Shown: positions 28,189 through 36,935 of the stretch, one piece after another
Layout of the letters: each line of letters begins with the position of its first letter
Position numbering within the stretch: the first letter of the stretch is position 1
Source of the DNA: Hoeflea sp. YIM 152468
Lineage (GTDB): Bacteria > Pseudomonadota > Alphaproteobacteria > Rhizobiales > Rhizobiaceae
DNA: 64,000 nucleotides
Direction: 5' to 3'
NCBI RefSeq assembly: GCF_029210485.1
Contig: NZ_JARGET010000021.1
Span: forward strand, 186,001-250,000
Made by a program: the position numbers and the translations under genes
The notes under the pieces: generated by a model
Seen by the model: the letters and a program-made list of their open reading frames with translations, nothing else
What the model was told of the DNA's origin: nothing
Databases searched by the model: none

Positions 28189-28307
28189 TCCGGTGCCGCC
28201 GATCGACCCATCGCCAGCTACGAATTATTGCAACTTGTCCCTGGTGCACCTACCTTGCACTGCAGCAGCACGCGCTGTGCGGTAAACACAGAAATTCCGA
28301 GGATCCC

Positions 28308-28745
28308 ATGGGCAGCCTGAAATTGATCGCACTTGACGAAACCGACCTGGCTGTCGTTTCCGCCTGCCTGCAGGACGCCGTCTTCAAGACCGGCGACACG
28401 GCGTTTGAGGGAAAAGACAGCATTTTCACGCTTGAGACCAACCGGTTTGTCTGGGAAGACGGCAAGAACGACAAGACCTTCGAGCGCCGTCGCGCCCTGC
28501 TGGCGCTCAAGCAGGTCTCGGGTGTAAAATCCCGTGGCATAAATCTCAAGGCAACTGATGCGGTGCATTCGCTGCTTGCAGTGCGGTTTCTGCCCGGCGA
28601 GGAAGCGCCTGCGGGTGTGATCGAACTGGTCTTGTCCGGTGGCGCCGTGATTCGGCTTGAAGTCGACTGCATTGAAGTGCAATTGGCCGATATCGGCGGT
28701 GGATGGGAAACGAAATTCAAGCCGCGTCATCCTCTGGGCGACTGA
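28308..28745 (+). CDS. DUF2948 family protein
   Basis: This 145-residue cytosolic protein of the alphaproteobacterial DUF2948 family contains the conserved opening LKLIALDETDLAVVSACLQDAV and a later ALLALKQVSGVKSRGI. The function is unknown. It lies between murA and hisD, the arrangement typical of Rhizobiales. The proper hisD start falls about 35 bases after its stop. Confidence 0.88.
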   Translation: MGSLKLIALDETDLAVVSACLQDAVFKTGDTAFEGKDSIFTLETNRFVWEDGKNDKTFERRRALLALKQVSGVKSRGINLKATDAVHSLLAVRFLPGEEAPAGVIELVLSGGAVIRLEVDCIEVQLADIGGGWETKFKPRHPLGD

Positions 28746-28780
28746 TCACGAGAACACGGCATGTGTATGGGGGCAGGGCA

Positions 28781-30076
28781 TTGGTATTGAGGCTTGACTA
28801 TGGGCAACCGGATTTTGAAAGCCGGTTCGCGGCTTTCCTGACCACCAAGCGTGAGGTCTCCGAGGATGTCGAGGCCGATGTGCGCGCCATCATCAAGGAA
28901 ATCCGCGCCCGCGGTGATGCGGCCCTGCACGACTTCTCCCTGCGCTTTGACCAGATCGACACCCGTAAGCTGGGTCTCGCGGTCGATCCTGAGGAAATCG
29001 AAGCGGCCTATCAGGCAGCAGATCCCGAGATTGTTGCAGCCCTCGAATTTGCCCATGACCGCATCTTCAGCCACCATAGCCGGCAGATGCCCAGCGATGA
29101 TCACTATGTTGACGCGCTGGGGGTGGAACTCGGGTCGCGCTGGACCGCCATCGAAGCGGTCGGACTCTATGTGCCGGGCGGCACGGCCAGTTATCCAAGT
29201 TCGGTGTTGATGAACGCGGTGCCGGCCAAGGTGGCCGGCGTCGAGCGCATCGTCATGGTGGTGCCGGCGCGCGACGGTGTGCTCAATCCGGTGGTGCTGG
29301 CCGCGGCCCGGATTGCCGGCGTTACCGAAATCTACCGCATCGGCGGCGCTCAGGCGATTGCAGCCCTGGCCTATGGCACGGAATCGATCAGGCCTGTGGC
29401 CAAGATCATGGGTCCCGGCAATGCCTGGGTTGCAGCCGCCAAGCGCCAGGTCTTCGGCACCGTCGGCATCGACATGATCGCCGGTCCGTCGGAAGTGCTG
29501 GTGATGGCCGACGCCGATAACAATCCCGACTGGATTGCCGCTGATCTGCTGGCCCAGGCCGAGCATGATGCGGGCGCGCAATCGATTCTGATGACCTGCG
29601 ACGAGGCCTTTGGCGAGGCGGTGATCGAGGCGGTCGAGCGCCAGCTAGCCACCCTTGGCCGCAGCGAGACGGCGCACAGGAGCTGGACCGATTTCGGCGC
29701 GGTGATTCGCGTGCCTGACTGGGAGACGGCGATCCCGCTGGCCGACCGGATTGCAGCCGAGCACCTGGAGATTGCCACCGATGACGCCGAGGCGCTGGCG
29801 GCCCGGATCCGCAACGCCGGCGCGATCTTTATCGGGCGGCATACGCCCGAAGTGATTGGCGATTATGTCGGAGGATCCAACCATGTGTTGCCGACAGCCC
29901 GCTCCGCACGGTTCTCCTCTGGCCTGTCGGTGCTTGATTATGTCAAGCGCACCTCTTTGCTCAGGCTTGGACCGGAACAGTTGCAGTCGCTCGGGCCTGC
30001 TGCCATAACATTGGCAGAGGCTGAGGGATTGGACGGCCACGCCCGTTCGGTGTCGATCAGAATGAACCGCCGGTAA
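28781..30076 (+). CDS. hisD: histidinol dehydrogenase
   Basis: This 431-residue zinc enzyme catalyses the last two steps of histidine synthesis, L-histidinol to L-histidine with NAD. Signature segments are visible: [19 protein letters not shown], the NAD-binding [14 protein letters not shown], the zinc region [13 protein letters not shown], and the C-terminal [13 protein letters not shown] place the start at TTG 28781 (giving VLRLDY) because the family begins there, a GGGGGCAGGG sequence lies just upstream, and the longer in-frame ATG at 28703 would overlap DUF2948. Confidence 0.95.
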   Translation: MVLRLDYGQPDFESRFAAFLTTKREVSEDVEADVRAIIKEIRARGDAALHDFSLRFDQIDTRKLGLAVDPEEIEAAYQAADPEIVAALEFAHDRIFSHHSRQMPSDDHYVDALGVELGSRWTAIEAVGLYVPGGTASYPSSVLMNAVPAKVAGVERIVMVVPARDGVLNPVVLAAARIAGVTEIYRIGGAQAIAALAYGTESIRPVAKIMGPGNAWVAAAKRQVFGTVGIDMIAGPSEVLVMADADNNPDWIAADLLAQAEHDAGAQSILMTCDEAFGEAVIEAVERQLATLGRSETAHRSWTDFGAVIRVPDWETAIPLADRIAAEHLEIATDDAEALAARIRNAGAIFIGRHTPEVIGDYVGGSNHVLPTARSARFSSGLSVLDYVKRTSLLRLGPEQLQSLGPAAITLAEAEGLDGHARSVSIRMNRR

Positions 30077-30093
30077 GGGAGCCACATAGGGGA

Positions 30094-30570
30094 ATGACAG
30101 CGGCGGACACCCAACGGCTCTCGGATGTGGTTCTGGACGAAACCATCGGCCGTGCTACCCCCGATGTGGAGCACGAACGCGCCGTCGCGATTTTCGATCT
30201 GATCGAGGAAAACAGCTTCGCCCCGGCCGGCCACGATGCCGGTCCCTACAAGCTCAACCTGTCGCTGGTCGATTCCAGACTGGTGTTTTCCATCGTCAGC
30301 CAGACCGATGAGCCTGTCGCTATCCATATCCTGTCGCTGACGCCGTTTCGCCGGATCGTCAAAGACTACTTCATGATTTGCGAAAGCTATTACGAGGCCA
30401 TTCGCTCATCGACCCCCAGCCAGATCGAAGCGATCGACATGGGCCGGCGCGGCATTCACAATGAGGGCTCACAGACGCTTATGGATCGGCTGGACGGCAA
30501 GATCAGCATGGATTTTGACACCGCCCGGCGTTTGTTTACACTCGTCTGTGTGCTGCACTGGCGCGGATAG
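30094..30570 (+). CDS. UPF0262 family protein
   Basis: This 158-residue protein of the UPF0262 family contains characteristic segments [27 protein letters not shown] split over residues 8-34, and [23 protein letters not shown] around 88-110. It is conserved in alphaproteobacteria and its function is unknown. It lies 17 bases after hisD and eight bases before the low-molecular-weight phosphatase-like gene, so all three are likely one transcript. Confidence 0.9.
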   Translation: MTAADTQRLSDVVLDETIGRATPDVEHERAVAIFDLIEENSFAPAGHDAGPYKLNLSLVDSRLVFSIVSQTDEPVAIHILSLTPFRRIVKDYFMICESYYEAIRSSTPSQIEAIDMGRRGIHNEGSQTLMDRLDGKISMDFDTARRLFTLVCVLHWRG

Positions 30571-30578
30571 AGACTGCC

Positions 30579-31046
30579 ATGGCAGAGAGCAGCACGGATC
30601 CCGCCAAAACGCCCGGTGCGGTGCTGTTTGTCTGTGGCATGAACTCCATCAGGTCGCCGATGGCCGAAAGCATCGCCCGCACCATGCTGCCGGCAGGCAC
30701 CTATATCGCGTCCGCCGGTGTGCGGCGCGGCGAGCGTGATCCCTTCGTCGATGTGGTGCTGGGTGAAATCGGGCTGGACCTGGGGGGGCGGCAACCGCAA
30801 ACCCTGGACGAACTCGAAGACGACTATTTTGACGTCATCGTCACTCTGGCGCCCGAGGCTCACCACCAGGCTTTGGAACTGACGCGCAGCAATGCCGTTG
30901 ACGTGATCTACTGGCCGACCCCGGATCCGACAGTGGCGACGGGAACGCGTGAGCACATCCTTGATGCGTATCGCGATGTGCGCGATATGCTGAAATTGCG
31001 CATCAGCTCCGGCAAGGGCTGGTCGCGGACTCCTGCGGGCATGTGA
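30579..31046 (+). CDS. low molecular weight protein-tyrosine-phosphatase-like protein
   Basis: This 155-residue protein has the low-molecular-weight tyrosine phosphatase fold. The P-loop C-x5-R-S is present as FVCGMNSIRS (Cys19, Arg25), with Met-Asn-Ser-Ile where classical enzymes carry the Gly-Asn-x-Cys pattern. A candidate general-acid aspartate is in WPTPDPT near residue 113. Arsenate reductases share this fold, so phosphatase or reductase activity is possible. The gene conserves a UPF0262 - phosphatase - infA order seen in rhizobia. Confidence 0.82.
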   Translation: MAESSTDPAKTPGAVLFVCGMNSIRSPMAESIARTMLPAGTYIASAGVRRGERDPFVDVVLGEIGLDLGGRQPQTLDELEDDYFDVIVTLAPEAHHQALELTRSNAVDVIYWPTPDPTVATGTREHILDAYRDVRDMLKLRISSGKGWSRTPAGM

Positions 31047-31147
31047 ATCAATTTGGTTCACAAAGCGCTCGTCTTTGTGTAGGTTCCGGCCAAAAATAAG
31101 GCCCGCGCATTATGCGCCGCCTTTTGCAATAGAAAGACAGACACTGA

Positions 31148-31366
31148 ATGGCGAAAGAAGAAATTCTAGAATTCCCGGGCGTGGTCACCGAACTGCTGCC
31201 GAACGCAACCTTCCGGGTCAAGCTCGAAAACGAGCACGAAATCATCGCCCACACCGCTGGTCGCATGCGCAAGAACCGCATCCGCGTGCTGGCTGGCGAC
31301 AAGGTGCTGGTCGAGATGACGCCTTACGATCTGACGAAAGGCCGCATCACCTATCGCTTCAAATAG
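31148..31366 (+). CDS. infA: translation initiation factor IF-1
   Basis: This 72-residue S1/OB-fold protein is IF-1, which binds the ribosomal A site and assists IF-2 and IF-3. The sequence [20 protein letters not shown] and the end KGRITYRFK are typical. It starts with ATG after GAAAGACAGACACTGA, where the ribosome site is weak, and lies about 100 bases after the phosphatase gene with its own promoter space. Confidence 0.98.
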   Translation: MAKEEILEFPGVVTELLPNATFRVKLENEHEIIAHTAGRMRKNRIRVLAGDKVLVEMTPYDLTKGRITYRFK

Positions 31367-31388
31367 GCGTTAGGTGTAAGGCCTGACC

Positions 31389-32009
31389 ATGGCACGACCG
31401 CAAAAACTGATCCTCGCGTCCGGATCCCCGCGCCGGGTTGAATTGCTTGGCCAGGCCGGCATCGTCCCCGACCGGCTGATGCCGATGGATCTCGATGAAA
31501 ACCCGCAGCGTTCCGAACACCCGCGTTCTCTGGCCCGGCGGCTGTCGCGCGAGAAGGCCGCGGCGGCGTTGAGCCAAACCCGGCTGGACCCGGCCTGGAA
31601 AGGTGCGCATATCCTGGCAGCCGACACTGTCGTTGCCGTCGGTCGGCGCATTCTGCCCAAGGCGGAACTGATCGATGAGGCGTCGAACGCGCTCTACCTG
31701 CTCTCGGGCCGCAATCACCGTGTTTTCACCGGCATCTGCCTGGTGACGCCTGATCACACCATCCGCCAGAAAATTGTCGAGACCCGGGTGCGCTTCAAGC
31801 GGCTCTCCAGGGTCGAGATCGAAAGCTATCTGGCCTCGGGCCAGTGGCGCGGCAAGGCCGGCGGTTACGCCATCCAGGGCCTGGCGGGGAGTTTCGTGGT
31901 CAAGCTGGTTGGCTCCTACACCAATGTGGTCGGATTGCCGCTCTATGAGACCGTTGGTCTGCTGACGGGTGAGGGCTATGATGTCCATTTCAAATGGCTT
32001 GAAGGTTGA
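31389..32009 (+). CDS. maf: Maf family nucleotide pyrophosphatase
   Basis: This 206-residue Maf/HAM1-like protein hydrolyses noncanonical or excess nucleoside triphosphates; the family was first named for septum inhibition. The N-terminal [14 protein letters not shown] (about 7-20) and [11 protein letters not shown] (about 76-86, catalytic aspartate) are the signature. The C-terminal [16 protein letters not shown] is also conserved. It lies 22 bases after infA and four bases before yacG. Confidence 0.92.
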   Translation: MARPQKLILASGSPRRVELLGQAGIVPDRLMPMDLDENPQRSEHPRSLARRLSREKAAAALSQTRLDPAWKGAHILAADTVVAVGRRILPKAELIDEASNALYLLSGRNHRVFTGICLVTPDHTIRQKIVETRVRFKRLSRVEIESYLASGQWRGKAGGYAIQGLAGSFVVKLVGSYTNVVGLPLYETVGLLTGEGYDVHFKWLEG

Positions 32010-32013
32010 AGCG

Positions 32014-32214
32014 ATGCCGGACTCGAAGGTGACACCATTGCGCAAGGCGCAGCCCTGTCCTGAATGCGGTCGTCCGTCGACCCGTGACAACTATCCGTTC
32101 TGCTCCGAGCGGTGCCGCGCGGTGGATCTCAATCGCTGGCTGGTGGGCGGCTATGCCATTCCGGTCACCGAAGGCGAGGACAATCAGGACGAGGATTACG
32201 ACGACCGCGGCTAG
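32014..32214 (+). CDS. yacG: DNA gyrase inhibitor YacG
   Basis: This 66-residue zinc-binding protein has four cysteines in C-x2-C and C-x3-C spacing (Cys15, 18, 30, 34; PCPECGRP and FCSERCRAVDLNRWL). This is typical of YacG, which inhibits DNA gyrase. ATG 32014 is chosen because the family starts close to the first cysteine pair and GAAGG lies nine bases upstream; an in-frame ATG at 31969 lies inside maf. The tail is acidic. Confidence 0.93.
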   Translation: MPDSKVTPLRKAQPCPECGRPSTRDNYPFCSERCRAVDLNRWLVGGYAIPVTEGEDNQDEDYDDRG

Positions 32215-32364
32215 GCCGGGCCGCGATTTCTTCACCGATTGCAAGAAACAGCAAAAGGGTGCTGGACAGTGCCTTCCAAGATGGTATAACGCGCTCGCTT
32301 TCGGTGTTGGAAAACTCCCTTGCCGGCAAGCCGCTGATCCCGCCTTCTGGCACTCGGATCGGAT

Positions 32365-32440
32365 GCCCGGATAGCTCAGTTGGTAGAGCAGCGGATTGAA
32401 AATCCGCGTGTCGGTGGTTCAAATCCGCCTCCGGGCACCA
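32365..32440 (+). tRNA. tRNA-Phe (GAA anticodon)
   Basis: A 76-base tRNA gene has an encoded CCA end. The acceptor stem pairs GCCCGGA with TCCGGGC (one mismatch-free seven-base helix). The anticodon stem GCGGA/TCCGC encloses GAA, and the T-arm has GGTTCAAATCC. It marks the left border of the accessory catabolic region and is a plausible integration site, though no integrase or direct repeat of its 3' end was found. Confidence 0.97.
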
Positions 32441-32798
32441 CTTCATTTTCCTAAGATACCCGAAAGATCAGGTCGTTAGCGGCCTTGATGCGAGCCCTGC
32501 ACGGCATGACCCCAGGATCGGGTGCCACACCTTCCTGCCCGTCGCTATGACACCCGCGTGACTGGCTGTGGTTTCTGTCGACGGCACAGAGCGGCGCCGG
32601 GGGAGGCTCGGTCGGCACGCTTGGTTATCGCCTTCAACCACCCCGCCTGGAAGGGCGTGATGAAGGCCTCGGGCCGGATGTTGGATGCGCGCGGTTCCGG
32701 CGGCGGGGGGCAGGGCAGGCGCGGGCTCGGCGACAACGTGTTTGCCGGTTTGGTCGATCCGGCAGGGTTTGTGGTCGAGCGCACGACCGAAGTGCCGC
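32441..32798. other. non-coding stretch after tRNA-Phe
   Basis: There is no recognisable gene here. Open frames on both strands have the arginine- and glycine-rich look of GC-rich chance translation. It is probably degraded sequence of the 5' part of the TRAP permease gene or material replaced by a rearrangement. Confidence 0.45.
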
Positions 32799-33113
32799 AG
32801 GGCCTTTGTCCTGCCTTACATGTTCTTTTACGGCCCGGCGTTGATGCTGCAGGGAACCCCACTTCAAATCGGCATGGCCGTCATCAGCGGGCTCGCTGGC
32901 GTGTTTTGCGTGGCGGCAGGCGTGGTTGGTTATTTCAGAGTATCACTTGCCTTATGGCAGCGGGCTGTCATCTTCTGCTCCGGTATTGCGCTGATGGATC
33001 AGGGAGTTGAGTCCAATCTTTTGGGTGCGGCAGGAATTGCCATCGTCTGGGTCGCCGGTTCGATCGCACTCAAGCATGCGGGAGCGAAAATCGATGCTGT
33101 ACAGGAGAAATGA
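32799..33113 (+). pseudogene. C-terminal remnant of a TRAP transporter fused permease
   Basis: Reading from AFVLPYMFFYGPALMLQG at about 32802 to the stop at 33113, the frame gives the C-terminal end of a TRAP transporter fused (4TM/12TM) permease. Three further hydrophobic stretches lead up to the end HAGAKIDAVQEK. The more than 500 residues that should precede it are missing, and the upstream frame has no protein-like composition. The stop overlaps the cupin start (ATGA), so an intact TRAP permease-cupin operon probably existed before a deletion next to tRNA-Phe. Confidence 0.65.
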
Positions 33114-33655
33114 CGTTGGCATTTGAAGCGAGGAAATTCAGGCGCGTGGTCACCGGCCACGATGCAAGCGGTGTCGCGAAAGTTATCCGCGATGATACGG
33201 CCGCATGTGTCTTGCAGCGCCCGACCCGGCCCGGCGTGACGCTGACCAATTTCTGGCAACATAGCCAATCGCCCGCGCCGATGGAAACTCACGCCGATCC
33301 CGTCGAGGGTCCGCTGGTTCTGCATCCGCCAAAGAACGGTGCGGTGTTCCGGGTGGTTCAATTTCATCCCGAAGACCCGGATGTCATCGCCAACATTGAC
33401 GGCAGGAAAGCGTTCGCAGAGATGGGAGCCGGCGCAAACGTGGTCGAAAATGCCCGTCATCCCTACATGCACCGCACGGATTCTCTGGATTATTCGATCG
33501 TGGTGCAAGGCGAGATCTGGATGCTGATGGATGAGGAAGATTTACTCGTAAGGCAGGGTGATGTGATTATCCAGCAGGGCACAAACCATGCCTGGGCCAA
33601 TCGCGGCACCGAACCCTGCATCATCATGTTCGTGCTTAACGATGCGGTGAAATAA
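33110..33655 (+). CDS. cupin domain protein
   Basis: This 181-residue single-domain cupin has its core at about 95-178: HRTDSLDYSIVVQGEIWML is cupin motif 1 with a histidine and an acidic residue, and GDVIIQQGTNHAWANRG is motif 2 with the second metal-binding histidine. The enzyme activity is unknown; members include dioxygenases, isomerases and sugar epimerases, and many serve as accessory or sensor proteins in catabolic gene clusters. It overlaps the TRAP permease remnant and is followed after five bases by a TSUP exporter. Confidence 0.82.
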   Translation: MTLAFEARKFRRVVTGHDASGVAKVIRDDTAACVLQRPTRPGVTLTNFWQHSQSPAPMETHADPVEGPLVLHPPKNGAVFRVVQFHPEDPDVIANIDGRKAFAEMGAGANVVENARHPYMHRTDSLDYSIVVQGEIWMLMDEEDLLVRQGDVIIQQGTNHAWANRGTEPCIIMFVLNDAVK

Positions 33656-33660
33656 CTTTC

Positions 33661-34422
33661 ATGCCTCCCCAAATCTCATTCACCGATGGCTGGGGCCTGG
33701 CAGCCATTGCGGTCGCCATGATCCTCGGCGGTATTTTGAAAGGCGCAACCGGGGCCGGAATTCCCATCATTGCCATCCCGGTCATTGCGGCTGTCTACGA
33801 TGTCAAGATTGCGGTTGCGGTGATGGTGGTTCCGAACCTGATTTCCAATTGCTGGCAGATTTACAGGTTTCGTGGCAATCCGACCGACAAGGGGTTTTGC
33901 TGGCAGTTGGCGGCCTTTGGAGCAATTGGTGCGGGCATCGGCACCGTTGTGCTGGCGGAACTGCCATCCAGCTTTCTGAGCCTTTGCATGGCCGCCATTG
34001 TCATCGCCTATATTCTGCTGCGCATTGCCAAACCCAGCGTTCATCTGTCCATGGCCAGCGCCAAGAAAATTGTTGCAGCGATCTCGACGCTAGGCGGCAT
34101 ATTGCAAGGCGCAGTCGGGATTTCCGCCCCGGCAGTCGTCACGTTTCTCAGCGCCATGAAACTTGCCCGTCCGGCCTTCATCTTCACGGTCTCGATATTC
34201 TTCGCATCGATGGCGGCTGTGCAAATTCCGGTACAGATCTATTATGGTCTCTTGACCACAGATATCGCGACGCTTGGGCTTCTCGCCTTCGTTCCGTTGT
34301 TTGCCGCATTGCCGGTCGGAGATTGGATTGGCAGGCGCATGAGCCCGAGAGTCTTCGATGCGCTGATTCTGACATTCCTCGCCATCCTGGCGATCCGCTT
34401 GATTTATGTGGAATTGTTCTGA
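33661..34422 (+). CDS. TSUP/TauE-SafE family transporter
   Basis: This 253-residue membrane protein of the TauE/SafE family has about eight helices. The first half opens with ILGGILKGATGAGIPIIAIPV (split by the family glycine loop, about 20-40), the second with ISTLGGILQGAVGISAPAVV (about 140-160). It is a second TSUP member in this window, distinct from the one at 249. It lies five bases after the cupin and converges with the GntR regulator. It may export an acid or an anion released during catabolism; that role is inference. Confidence 0.85.
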   Translation: MPPQISFTDGWGLAAIAVAMILGGILKGATGAGIPIIAIPVIAAVYDVKIAVAVMVVPNLISNCWQIYRFRGNPTDKGFCWQLAAFGAIGAGIGTVVLAELPSSFLSLCMAAIVIAYILLRIAKPSVHLSMASAKKIVAAISTLGGILQGAVGISAPAVVTFLSAMKLARPAFIFTVSIFFASMAAVQIPVQIYYGLLTTDIATLGLLAFVPLFAALPVGDWIGRRMSPRVFDALILTFLAILAIRLIYVELF

Positions 34423-34442
34423 CAGGCAGTGCGCCCGGACGC

Positions 34443-35225
34443 CTAAGCTTTTGTCTTCGGCGTCAATTTCGCCTTGAGGAAATTTCCGGTTGTTGCGTAG
34501 TGCGACATCAGAAGCTCGACAGCGAGATCGGCATTCCGCTCAAGCACGGCGTCCGTAATGGCGTTGTGTTCGGCGTTGATGTCACGCGAGGGATATGCCT
34601 TGGATCCGGACAAATGACGGTAACGCACGTTCTGATCGTAAAGCTGGTCACAAAACTTGAGCATGATCGAAGACGGGCAGGCGGCGATCAGCGCCATGTG
34701 AAAATGCTTGTGACGGATTTCCCACTCCTCATTGGCGACAAAATGGTCATCCGTCTGCGAACGCGGCACGCGTGAAAGCCGGTAGGCGGAAAGGACGACT
34801 TGTTCTTCCCAGTTGCTGTCTCCATGAGCGATCGATTCGCGCAATGCCCGTTCTTCCAACCAGCGGCGGGTGCGCAGAAGCTCGTCAAATTCCTTTTCGC
34901 TGACATCGGCAACGCGAAAACCGCGCTGGTCGATACGCTCTACGAACAGATCCGAAGTCAACATGCTCAGCGCTTCGCGAATTGGGCTTGAGCCGAAATC
35001 ATAAAGGCTGCGCAACTCCTCGATTTTCAGTTTCTTGCCGGGCGTAAGCACGCCTGACATGATGTCGGCGCGAAGTCTGGTATAGGCCTGACTGGTTATC
35101 GAGCTTGAACCGGATGGATCCTCATACTGCGCAAGCGCGGGGTCATCCTGGATTGCCGTGTCGTTTTTCTGGGCTAGCTCGTCCAATTCAATCCCCGTGC
35201 CGAGTACAGATTTGCGATGCATCAT
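34443..35225 (-). CDS. GntR family regulator (FCD type), MatR-like position
   Basis: This 260-residue regulator has a GntR winged helix (about 42-105, including GVLTPGKKLKIEELRSLYDF and SPIREALSMLTSDLFVERI) and a C-terminal all-helical FCD ligand-binding domain (about 110-245, with histidines in IRHKHFHMAL and EHNAITDAV that usually bind a metal). The start at 35225 overlaps the malonyl-CoA decarboxylase stop (ATGA). It therefore sits where MatR, the malonate regulator, sits in rhizobia. The AT-rich motif at 36649, 36821, 40084 and 40115 is its probable operator; this is inference. Confidence 0.85.
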   Translation of the reverse strand: MMHRKSVLGTGIELDELAQKNDTAIQDDPALAQYEDPSGSSSITSQAYTRLRADIMSGVLTPGKKLKIEELRSLYDFGSSPIREALSMLTSDLFVERIDQRGFRVADVSEKEFDELLRTRRWLEERALRESIAHGDSNWEEQVVLSAYRLSRVPRSQTDDHFVANEEWEIRHKHFHMALIAACPSSIMLKFCDQLYDQNVRYRHLSGSKAYPSRDINAEHNAITDAVLERNADLAVELLMSHYATTGNFLKAKLTPKTKA

Positions 35226-36643
35226 GGCATTCCCGCTGATTCGATGGAAGAAGACTCGCCGCGTAACGAGGCTTCCACCGGTTTTTGCCTGGCAAGGATA
35301 CTGCCATAGGTTTTTGCCGCCTTTATAACGGCAGGTGATGCTACGACCACTCCATTGTTGGCAAACATCTCGTGATTGCGTTCGATTGCATCCAGTTGGT
35401 AGCGATAATTGACCATAATGCCGAACGAGCCGGCCATGCCCTTTTTCGACAGGTCTGCCGCCCAGTTCAGACGGTCCAGCCGTGCGCCATTCCCCAGGTG
35501 GAAACGGGCAACCGGATCGACCCGGTGGCGGTTGGCGCTGCTGTTGCAAAAGAACCATGCCGCCAATGGCATGAGTTGCGCCTGAACCACCGCAGCGGTC
35601 TTCGCATCGTCTTGCCAGCCTTCCGTCTGCGTCAGCTTCAGCGCCTTGATCGTCGTGCGGGGCAACCGAACTTGGGATTTTCCCTCAAGCGCATCTGTAA
35701 CCCATTGCCTGAATGAGGGGGCCGGCGAAAGGGTGACAAAGCTCTTCAAGCCCGGATATTCGGCGCGCAGTTCCTCGACGACCTGTTTGATCAGGAAGTT
35801 GCCCAGCGGAATGCCGCGGAGCCCCCGCTGACAATTGGAAATGGAGTAGAAAATCGCTGTACTGGCTCGGCTGCTTTCCAGTGCGGGGTTGTGAGAATGC
35901 GCGTCGCCCAGCACAGTTTGAATTGATGCAGGAACGTCATTCATCAACGCCACTTCGACGAATATCAGTGGTTCGTCTCCGAGCCGGGGGTGAAAGAATG
36001 CAAAGATTCTGCGATCTTCCGGGTTGATCCGCTTACGAAGATCTTCCCATCCGGCCATGCCGTGGACTGCTTCATAGTGGATGATTTTCTCGAGGATGGC
36101 CGCTGGCGTGTTCCAGTCAATGCTTTTCAGATCGAGAAATCCACGGCTGAACCAGGCGGTGAACAGATGAACAAAGTCCCGGTCAACATAGCGCAGGTCT
36201 GGCTCTTTGCGAAGTCGGACCAGCAGATCGGCCCGCATCTCGACAAGAAATTTGGTCGCGTTGGGAGCCTGGTTCAAACGCATGATGAGGTTGAGACGAG
36301 GCGGCTGTGAAATGGTCAGCAGCCTGTCCAGGCTTTCATGGCCTGGATCGCTGACATAGTCGTTGGCAGCTTCAAGCGCCTTTTCCGGCTCGACCGAAAA
36401 CTCCGACAACAGCAAGTGGAAGAAGTCGGTCTTCTCCGTCTCGCTCAGCGCCTGGTAGCAGTTGAGTATTTCCCGGGACACAGCGGCCCCGGAGGCTTCG
36501 CCGCGGCCCGAAAGCAGAAGGTGGCACAGACTGACAATCTCCTTGGGAGAATGCTTGCGGCCAGGCTGGGTCGACAGGCCGATGATGGAGAGCCCCTTAT
36601 CGGCAATGGATTGCAATCGTGATCGGATCAAAGAGGACATCAT
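35222..36643 (-). CDS. malonyl-CoA decarboxylase
   Basis: This 473-residue malonyl-CoA decarboxylase (MCD/MatA family) converts malonyl-CoA to acetyl-CoA and CO2. A helical oligomerisation domain occupies about residues 1-150. The catalytic GNAT-fold domain carries RRIFAFFHPRLGDEPLIFVE (about 215-235), RGLRGIPLGNFLIKQVVEEL (about 270-290) and the active-site serine/histidine region after FVTLSPAPSFRQW (about 303-315). A copy of the AT-rich operator motif lies directly upstream of the ATG, overlapping the expected ribosome site, which is otherwise poor. It forms an operon with the GntR regulator and is divergent from the LeuA-like gene. Confidence 0.92.
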   Translation of the reverse strand: MMSSLIRSRLQSIADKGLSIIGLSTQPGRKHSPKEIVSLCHLLLSGRGEASGAAVSREILNCYQALSETEKTDFFHLLLSEFSVEPEKALEAANDYVSDPGHESLDRLLTISQPPRLNLIMRLNQAPNATKFLVEMRADLLVRLRKEPDLRYVDRDFVHLFTAWFSRGFLDLKSIDWNTPAAILEKIIHYEAVHGMAGWEDLRKRINPEDRRIFAFFHPRLGDEPLIFVEVALMNDVPASIQTVLGDAHSHNPALESSRASTAIFYSISNCQRGLRGIPLGNFLIKQVVEELRAEYPGLKSFVTLSPAPSFRQWVTDALEGKSQVRLPRTTIKALKLTQTEGWQDDAKTAAVVQAQLMPLAAWFFCNSSANRHRVDPVARFHLGNGARLDRLNWAADLSKKGMAGSFGIMVNYRYQLDAIERNHEMFANNGVVVASPAVIKAAKTYGSILARQKPVEASLRGESSSIESAGMP

Positions 36644-36648
36644 GCGTT

Positions 36649-36665
36649 AAAATATCGATATTATT
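36649..36665. promoter_or_regulatory. operator-like AT motif copy 1
   Basis: AAAATATCGATATTATT contains the perfect 12-base palindrome AATATCGATATT and lies five bases before the malonyl-CoA decarboxylase ATG. It matches the shared motif AAAATRTYGATAWWWWT also found at 36821, 40084 and 40115. Binding by one of the two GntR regulators nearby is inferred. Confidence 0.6.
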
Positions 36666-36820
36666 TCCAATCCGCAAGGGCTGGTTTTCGCCGAGTGTAA
36701 CTCCAATGTCCCGCTGCATATGAAAATAACCGAATAAATACAGAAGGATAGAGTGTTGATTAGGTCTGAAGGTCGCGGAAATTGTTTTGTCGATCATGCA
36801 CTCAAAAAATTCTCGTGAAT

Positions 36821-36837
36821 AAAATGTTGATATTTTT
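36821..36837. promoter_or_regulatory. operator-like AT motif copy 2
   Basis: AAAATGTTGATATTTTT matches the same consensus and lies about 100 bases before the LeuA-like gene. It is in the divergent promoter region between the malonyl-CoA decarboxylase and LeuA-like genes. Confidence 0.6.
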
Positions 36838-36935
36838 GGGTGACTGGCTAAAATATACATAACATGGGTCAGCTGTCATGACGTGCATGAACGCGGTTCC
36901 GGAGATCGATTTTTCAAGGCAGAGGAGGCCAATTC

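Noticed and set aside
32522-33010. 162-codon frame downstream of tRNA-Phe
   Set aside because: It is out of frame with the recognisable TRAP permease remnant and has chance-like composition.
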